A stretch of 64,000 nucleotides of DNA. Origin: Nosema muscidifuracis (Eukaryota > Microsporidia > Nosematidae). Every line of letters begins with the position of its first letter. Within the stretch, counting starts at the first letter, position 1. The translations under genes and the position numbers were made by a program. Below, one piece after another: positions 57,888-64,000 of this stretch. The DNA is taken from assembly GCA_028335825.1 (NCBI GenBank), contig JAIOKI010000005.1, positions 248,001 to 312,000 of the forward strand, written 5' to 3'. The notes under the pieces are model-generated. The model searched no databases, was not told where the DNA came from, and was given only the letters and a program-made list of their open reading frames with translations.

Positions 57888-58433
57888 ATGAATGTAATTT
57901 ATTTTTTAATAGGCTTAATATATTCGACAAGAGATTTAAACAAAGCCAATATACAAGAATTGAATACTGATCTTATTGATAATTTGGATTTTATGATGAA
58001 AAAATCTCTAAATTTGGTTGATAATATTTTAGAAGCTCCGAATTTTAGGTCTCTTAAATCATCTGAAAATTCAACAAATAAAGAATTATATCAAAAATTA
58101 ATACTTCATATGAAAAATATGAAAGGATTTATTGAATTATGGAATACTGATAGTTTAATTAAATCTAAAGAATTTAATAAAGAAACTAATACTAGGACAA
58201 TAAATAAATCTATAACACATGATATTTTATTATTAAAAGATATAAAATCTAGATTTGAACTTGAAAATAGATTTAAGGTAGATGAATCTAATGAAGAATG
58301 GCTTAATGAATATATTATAGATATAAAGAAACATTGTTTATTGACTATAAATGAAATGGAAAAGGTTATTAATGATTTGATGGTATTTCTACGCCATTTT
58401 TCTAATGATTTAGATAATTCTGCTACAAAATAA
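57888..58433 (+). CDS. Probable secreted helical protein, unknown
   Basis: A 181-residue protein opening with a hydrophobic signal-like segment (MNVIYFLIGLIYSTRDL). Amphipathic helices follow with few Cys (one), no membrane span and no ER-retention tail. CCC stands 5 nt before the ATG. It lies alone between two gene-free regions in the right-hand accessory part of the window. It might be exported to the spore or host cell; no family is recognised. Confidence 0.55.
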   Translation: MNVIYFLIGLIYSTRDLNKANIQELNTDLIDNLDFMMKKSLNLVDNILEAPNFRSLKSSENSTNKELYQKLILHMKNMKGFIELWNTDSLIKSKEFNKETNTRTINKSITHDILLLKDIKSRFELENRFKVDESNEEWLNEYIIDIKKHCLLTINEMEKVINDLMVFLRHFSNDLDNSATK

Positions 58434-59742
58434 AAATAGCAAATTAAATAAATTTATTTTAAAAGTTTGTTTGTTTAACAACAAATTAATAAATTAACAT
58501 GATTATATCGTTTTTAATAAATTTGATAAAAAAATCAATATTGAAAAATTTAATCCATAAAATATTCTTAAGATAATATTTTTCAATAAAGTAATTTATT
58601 TTATATTGCATTATTGTATATTCATTTAAACAAATTAGTTATCGAAATTAGATTTAAAAATATTAATCATTGATTCAGGTTCATTTTCAATAAAAGTTCT
58701 AAAAAAAGCCATATCTCTTATAAATTAGAAAATTATCAGATTACATATTATAAAGTATTTTACTATTCTCTATCTCAGTATATCATTATAAATAATTTAT
58801 CTTATTATTATAGATTAAATTTATAAAAAAAGTTATAATAGTCTAAACATTATATAAATATTTATCTTTAAATTATCAATTTGGTTTTGTTATGTAGATT
58901 TAAGAAAGCTTTATCTTGTTAAGTTATAATTGATTAAAAATTTTTTGTTCCAAAATAAAAATATAGATAATATATAAATCATTTGTCTCTTAAATTAATT
59001 AAAACTCTACCATAAATCATAATTATTTAAATATAACTGCATAATCGTATTTTTAAACTTGAAATAGATGAGGAGGTAGTAAATATAAAAAACTTATATT
59101 TGTTTAAAAATGTGAAATATAACAATAATTCTAATTCTAAGCAATAAAATAATAATGTATAACTTTGAAATGTCAATCAACTTTTTCAATACATAGTTTT
59201 ATTCTTGTAAAATATATTATTTACATTAATTCATCAAGTTTAATTGATAAATAATTTATTACGTATTAGTCTTTATCTCTGATACATAGCTTTAAATAAA
59301 ATAATTCAGTTTGTTATAGCATAGAATAAAATAACGACAATGTACAACGTTAAACATAAAATGGCGTTAGATATAACTCCTCAAATTCAGGCTCATATTC
59401 AATAAATTACTTCAAAAAAGACTCTCAAGAGTATTTCGCTGAAATATAGAAGCGAGGAGAACTTGTAGTTGAAGAAACATAGATGAGAAATAAAAGGTAG
59501 AAAATATCCAGAACTCTCATTTATTTTATAGACAATAGCTAAAAAAGTACAATAAACTCAAATAAATTTTTAGTTAAGCATTAGTATTAAATTACATAAG
59601 GTTTTAAACTATATGCTATCAAAAATTGATCCTATGGATAATATAAAATTTAATTAACGAATATATTTATAAAGTACCAAATAAATATAATAATATGATA
59701 TTAAGAACATAAAAACTCTAATATATATAAATTCTATATTTT
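58434..59742. other. AT-rich region with a copy of a dispersed repeat
   Basis: 1.3 kb without an ORF. From about 59250 to 59640 the sequence is related to 61370-61720 (shared phrase attcaggctcatattcaataaatta / atacaggcatatattcaataaatta, and a shared upstream tt(c/t)tgat...ctttaa(g/a)ta(g/a)aataat). Inside this copy the plus strand shows coding-like sequence with stops (MALDITPQIQAHIQ near 59364). A mobile-element or gene-family relic is possible. Confidence 0.45.
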
Positions 59743-60489
59743 TTATTTGGATAAATCATTCCACATTTTCATTAAACTTCTGAAATCAAATGATCTTTCA
59801 ATTATTTCTACTTCTCTAATTATTTTTTCTTTTGCTTTATTTCTCAGACAGTCTAAATATATTGAAGTTACTGTAATAGGTCTTTCGATTTTGCAATTGT
59901 TCATTATATCATGCGATACATCAGGAATATTATTCTTTAAACATTTATTCTTTTCACCTTCGTTGTAATACTTGATCAATGCAGCAATATCATAACAGCG
60001 ACTACTTTTATCGACTTCAAAAGTAGTTAATGGAACTTCATTTGATTTATCTTTTGATATATCACCTTCATGAGTAGATATGAATAGATTTGTTGACTCA
60101 TCAGCTTTCACTATACGATTCTCAATTATTTCATCAATATTCTTTGACTCATCAGCTTTCACTATATGATTCTCATTTATTTCTTTAAGACTCTCGGGCT
60201 CATCAGCTTTCACTATACGATTCTCAATTATTTCATCAATATTCTTTGACTCATCAGCTTTTACTATACTATTCTCCTTTGCTTCTTTAAGACTCTCGGG
60301 CTCATCAGCTTTCACTATATGATTATTGTTCGCTTCTTCAATGCTCCTTGTATATAAAGAATTAAAACTAGAAATGAGATGAGATGTTGACTGAGGATTA
60401 TAATTCTTCTTCTTCTTACCACCTTTTGATTTCTTAGATGATGATTTTTTTGAACTAGATTTGTTTTTGGATCCTTTATTGCCTGCCAT
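59743..60489 (-). CDS. Lysine-rich repeat protein, unknown
   Basis: 248 residues. The first 30 are nearly all Lys/Ser/Gly (KSSSKKSSSKKSKGGKKKK), which could bind nucleic acid, chitin or other polyanions. Residues about 55-130 hold five copies of a 17-residue unit, (N)xIVKADE(P/S)xxxxExxEN, in an A-B-A-B-A pattern of two sub-types. The C-terminal 100 residues look globular with IERPITVTSIYLDCLRNKAKEKI and end in a helical segment (RSLMKMWNDL). No signal peptide is present. No CCC precedes the ATG. I do not recognise the family; the repeats retain a less AT-rich composition than the flanks. Confidence 0.55.
   Translation of the reverse strand: MAGNKGSKNKSSSKKSSSKKSKGGKKKKNYNPQSTSHLISSFNSLYTRSIEEANNNHIVKADEPESLKEAKENSIVKADESKNIDEIIENRIVKADEPESLKEINENHIVKADESKNIDEIIENRIVKADESTNLFISTHEGDISKDKSNEVPLTTFEVDKSSRCYDIAALIKYYNEGEKNKCLKNNIPDVSHDIMNNCKIERPITVTSIYLDCLRNKAKEKIIREVEIIERSFDFRSLMKMWNDLSK
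60100..60350 (-). repeat. Coding tandem repeat, 51-bp unit, alternating A/B types
   Basis: Five units on the plus strand share catcagctttcactatacgattctc. They alternate between attatttcatcaatattctttgactc and atttcttt(g/a)agactctcgggctc spacers, so the true period is 102 bp with two half-units. All keep the frame of the lysine-rich protein. Confidence 0.85.
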
Positions 60490-62704
60490 TGTTTATTTAC
60501 ATATATTTTTTTTTATAGAAAAATAAGGTTTGTTAATTTATCATATAAACAATAAAATGATTAATTACTAATAAACTAAATTAAAATTAAATAAATGAAT
60601 ATTAATTTCTCAAGTGATTAAATATAAGGTTTTATTTAACATTTTATTAATTAAGTTTTAATTACATTTGATTAGTTAATCAGATTTATTTAAATAATAT
60701 TAACAAACTTAATTTTCTTATTTTGTACCTCAGAGCCATAGCTTTAATCTATACTGAGCTGATTCTCGTTGCTTTGAATATTTTGAATTATTAAAAATAT
60801 TTATTTACAACTTAATTTACTTTTATAAACAAATTAAATCATAAATAAATTTTATTCTTTTATTTCCTGATTATACGTAATTATCAATGAGTTTATTTAA
60901 TTAATTTTATTGTTATCCTAAAATAAAAAAACATTACTTCACTTGTAATTTTTAACCCCTTTAAATTTATCTAATAATCATTAAATTGATAAATAAAGAT
61001 AGCTAATCTTATAAAATTGATGAACTTATAACGGTTTATTATATCATCAGTGACATATTTTTATTAATAAAATTCAAATGCTTACTTTTAATATATCTTA
61101 TATATAAAAGACAAATATCCTAAATAAAATTCACTATTAGATAATAATATTAAATAGAACATTAATTTAAAGATATTAAAATTGAAAATACTGGTATTTA
61201 ACTACAATAATAGAAATTTATATCAAAGTAATTATCTAATACTATTATAAGAAATTTATATCAAAGTAATTATCTAATACTATTATAAGAAATTTATATT
61301 TTTTATTCTGTTAATAACTATCTTCTAAAGAACTAAACATTCTTCTTGAAACAAAAGATTTATGTAATATTTCTAAATACAAATATTTAATGTATTGATG
61401 ATATAACTTCTGATCAAAGAAATCTCTTTAATACATGACTTTAAGTAGAATAATCTCATATAAAAATATTGGACAAGATATCAAAAAAACGATACTAAAT
61501 ACAAGATGAATCTGAGTTTATTCCACGTATACAGGCATATATTCAATAAATTATTGAGAACATTTAGATGGAATACAAATTCAAAGAAAAACTGAATATT
61601 CTTTAATATCCACTTTAAACAATACTTATAAATAGTTAAGTAACTCTAAATAATTAGTAGATTTATTAAATTATTTTGTATTGCATATAAACACGTCATT
61701 TACATGTGATATATTAATTTTTTAGATTTCTATCTAATCCATATACAGTAATTATTAAATAACTAATTTCAAAGTATTTATCGTTAATATCTTCCTCTTG
61801 GAATAAAACATATAGTTTTTTAAATTAAATGTCAATCAACATAACGTCAAATATAGTGAGATTTTTGAAAAAAATTAGAATAAGTGGATTTGTCATCATG
61901 ATAAATATTAATTAAGTATTGCTGTCATTTCAAAATACTAATGTTTTTATATATGAATCATTTATTATTTCTTTGAAAATATATTTAATTCTTAATAATT
62001 TTTTCTAGTTGATGTAAGACCAAAAATTTATAATTAATATATTTTGAATTACACCAAAGTTTAGGTCTTAGAATGAATTTAGTTTGTATAAAGTAATAGA
62101 TTTTTTATTCATTATATCTTCTAATTTCTGTAAAAAAATATTTTAATTTTAAAAATTTAATTTAATTACTTTTCTATTATCTTTGAAATCAAAGTTGTGA
62201 TATATTATAATATATCACTACTTTTTTTAAATTTCTAAGTCAAGATCACAAACAAATACATAACTAAATTTAAAAAGGAAGCTGTTTAGAGATATTCAAA
62301 AATTTAAAAAATTGAAGAATAGGAAAAAGCTTCGTAGAAATTTAAATAAGAATAAATTAAAAAATAATTGTTAAAAAAAGAATATATATTTTATTTAAGA
62401 AGATTATGAGTAACCTATAGAAGAAGAGATTAAATGAGTCATCATATAGAAAGGGTACAGAGAACCACAAGAATGGGTATTGAAATGAAATTAAAAGTTT
62501 AGTTGAATATTTTTTGAAGTTTAACAAAGTTCCTTTAATACAGGACAAAATTAAATACAAAACAAAGTGAAAAATATATTTTTAATATTACAATTGTTTA
62601 TTCAATTGCTTACTCTTAATGGATTATTCTTTTTTATTTATCTTAATTTTAGCAAAAATTTTTAATTTGATTACTATTTAAATAATTTTTTTACTTAGCC
62701 CTAT
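60490..62704. other. 2.2 kb AT-rich gene-free region with repeats
   Basis: No gene recognised. Contents: a less AT-biased patch at 60727-60780 (gtacctcagagccatagc...); a perfect 38-bp tandem duplication starting at 61213 and 61251; and the second copy of the dispersed repeat at about 61370-61720, with stops throughout. A perfect 22-bp palindrome at 62197-62218 and a weak minus-strand frame at 62357-62560, which I consider chance, complete it. The CCC at 62699-62701 belongs to the next gene. Confidence 0.5.
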
Positions 62705-63283
62705 ATGAGCTGCTTATTATTATTATATCTACTAAGAATATTTGCTACTTTACAATGTTGTAGTTATAAGAATGAAATTAAGAAGTTTACTATTTTTAAA
62801 AAAAATTACGAAAAATTGAATATAAGCTTGAGAAATTATTCTACACATGTCAATCTAAAAAAGTTCAATTATTATAAAAATTCAAATATAGAAAAAATAT
62901 CGAATAAATTTATAGATGTTATTTTTAAAAATATAGAAAAACATAACGAACAATACTTTGTGATTAAAGAAATTGAAGAACATATCTTGCAAAATAATAA
63001 AAATAATAGAAAAAAATTAATTATAGATTTGAAAAAATATGCTGATTTTCTGTATAATTTTATCAATATGTTTGATCTTAATAATATACAAGAATATAAA
63101 GAATTAGATTTAATAGAAAAAAATAACTTATCATTATTATTTTTAGTTAATGATACTTATAGCAAAGATATTATTCCGATTATTAAGGAAATTTTAAATT
63201 ATATTACCGATCTAAAAGAAGATATAGAGGATGAGATTAAAAATGAGAGAAGAAAAAGCCCATTTATTTTTTTTATTAGTTAA
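62705..63283 (+). CDS. Probable secreted helical protein, unknown
   Basis: A 192-residue protein with a hydrophobic N-terminal signal-like segment (MSCLLLLYLLRIFATLQC) followed by Lys/Asn-rich helices and a short hydrophobic end (SPFIFFIS). Architecture and size resemble the 181-residue secreted candidate 4.3 kb to the left, though no obvious sequence match is visible. CCC is 3 nt before the ATG, which supports expression. No family recognised. Confidence 0.55.
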   Translation: MSCLLLLYLLRIFATLQCCSYKNEIKKFTIFKKNYEKLNISLRNYSTHVNLKKFNYYKNSNIEKISNKFIDVIFKNIEKHNEQYFVIKEIEEHILQNNKNNRKKLIIDLKKYADFLYNFINMFDLNNIQEYKELDLIEKNNLSLLFLVNDTYSKDIIPIIKEILNYITDLKEDIEDEIKNERRKSPFIFFIS

Positions 63284-63284
63284 T

Positions 63285-63477
63285 TTTTTCCATTCATAGA
63301 ATGAAAATTTTCATTAATGCGAAATAAAGAAATGTTAACTTTTAAATTTTTTTCTATTCATAAAATGAGAATTTTTATTGATGCGAAATAAAGAAATATT
63401 AACTTTTAAATTTTTTTCTATTCATAAAATGAGAATTTTTATTAATGCGAAATAAAGAAATGCTAACTTTTAAATTT
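63285..63477. repeat. Tandem repeat, 64-bp unit, three copies
   Basis: The unit ttttttctattcataaaatgagaa...gcgaaataaagaaat(a/g)ttaacttttaaa recurs at an exact offset of 64 bp (attcat at 63292, 63356 and 63420), more than 90 percent alike by eye. It begins at the stop of the secreted protein and runs to just before the RAD6 3' end. Confidence 0.9.
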
Positions 63478-63559
63478 TTATATTAAAATCCACAAATAAT
63501 CTTTTTATTATTTAAAAATATCAAAAAGTCTCACAATTGATTTAATTTTTCTTTATACT

Positions 63560-64000
63560 TTACTTTGTTTCTACATCCATCCAACTTTTTTCCACAGTTT
63601 CTTTAACTTTGTTTGCATACTCTTTAAAATCTTTTTCATATAAATTCGCAGCCTCGATATTTGCAGGAGATTTAATATTTGGATCATTTAACAAAGACTG
63701 TACTGATATTAATATACCAAGTATATCATAACTAGGTGACCATCTATTTTTAAGCATATCAAGACATAATTCTCCATTTGGATAAATATTTGGATGAAAC
63801 ATTTCAGATAAAAACTTAATTTTAGGAGGATTCTGTGGATAAGTATTATCAAACATCATCAATAAACTAAAAGTTCCATCTTCAAATGGTGTACTTTCTG
63901 GTCCAAGAATTACTGCTACCCATAGAAACATATTATTTTCTACAGGACAAGCATAAATAGTCTTATCAGTATTATTTTTGATCGTACTCAGATCTTTCAT
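63560..64000 (-). CDS. RAD6: Ubiquitin-conjugating enzyme Rad6/Ubc2 (5' end beyond the window)
   Basis: E2 enzyme for histone H2B and PCNA ubiquitination and the N-end rule. Blocks matching Rad6 are GPESTPFEDGTFSLLMMFDNTYPQNPPKIKFLSEMFHPNIYPNGE-type core, with the active Cys in GELCLDML (residue 79 here, 88 in yeast). NRWSPSYDILGILISVQSLLNDPN and VKETVEKSWMDVE follow. About nine residues of the N-terminus (the SxPxRRRLM region) lie beyond 64000, so the Met at the edge is internal. There is no acidic tail as in yeast. Firm identification. Confidence 0.93.
   Translation of the reverse strand: MKDLSTIKNNTDKTIYACPVENNMFLWVAVILGPESTPFEDGTFSLLMMFDNTYPQNPPKIKFLSEMFHPNIYPNGELCLDMLKNRWSPSYDILGILISVQSLLNDPNIKSPANIEAANLYEKDFKEYANKVKETVEKSWMDVETK

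Noticed and set aside
62357-62560. Minus-strand 67-codon frame, hydrophobic
   Set aside because: Isolated, Phe/Leu/Ile-rich by composition, with no CCC and no family resemblance.

Overview
This window looks like nuclear DNA of a microsporidian, an obligate intracellular parasite related to fungi. The protein-coding genes are clearly eukaryotic and fungal in kind (RFC, TAF6, importin beta, NDC80, APC1, Pol epsilon, Ski2, PABP, proteasome Rpt5), yet they are single-exon, shortened and strongly AT-rich. Most carry a CCC or CCCC triplet a few bases before the ATG: I count it within 15 bases of the start in 24 of 33 genes whose start lies in the window. That motif is a known microsporidian start-proximal signal. 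The lineage cannot be fixed from sequence alone; an AT-rich Nosema/Vairimorpha-like genome is plausible.

Layout. 1-19 kb is a fairly dense housekeeping block: iPGM, RFC5, RRP8, an ING/PHD protein, a tail-anchored DnaJ, PABP, TRM1, TAF6, a PTEN-like/FH2 formin, importin beta, a small unknown, NDC80, RCM1/NSUN5 and a split tRNA-Tyr. 19.4-24.1 kb is a decay zone with a broken VPS53-like gene, a second broken unknown gene, relic tandem repeats and a large inverted repeat. 24-36 kb holds APC1, RAD14/XPA, UFD1, a Bet1-like SNARE, CK2 beta and DNA polymerase epsilon, the last broken by one frameshift. 36-39 kb is sparse, with one small membrane protein. 39-50 kb carries a Dbl-type RhoGEF, ORC2, an LPA acyltransferase, Rpt5, an Exo70-like protein and SKI2. 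50.9-55.4 kb is a tightly packed island (RAD10, RRP4, INTS11, MscS-type channel). 55.4-63.3 kb is mostly gene-free, AT-rich and repeat-laden, with two probable secreted proteins and one short-repeat lysine-rich protein. The window closes inside RAD6/UBC2.

Together the genes cover replication (ORC2, RFC5, Pol epsilon), nucleotide excision repair (RAD14, RAD10) and RAD6 ubiquitination, mitosis (NDC80, APC1), RNA processing and decay (RRP4, SKI2, RRP8, RCM1, TRM1, INTS11), protein turnover (UFD1, Rpt5), nuclear import, and polarity or secretion (formin, RhoGEF, Exo70-like, Bet1-like SNARE). Nearly all intergenic stretches over 200 bp contain short degenerate tandem repeats. No rRNA, CRISPR array or intact transposon was seen. 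The most unusual items are an INTS11 orthologue, a formin with a PTEN/C2-like N-terminus and no FH1, a decaying GARP-type gene, and frame-breaking changes in genes expected to be essential.
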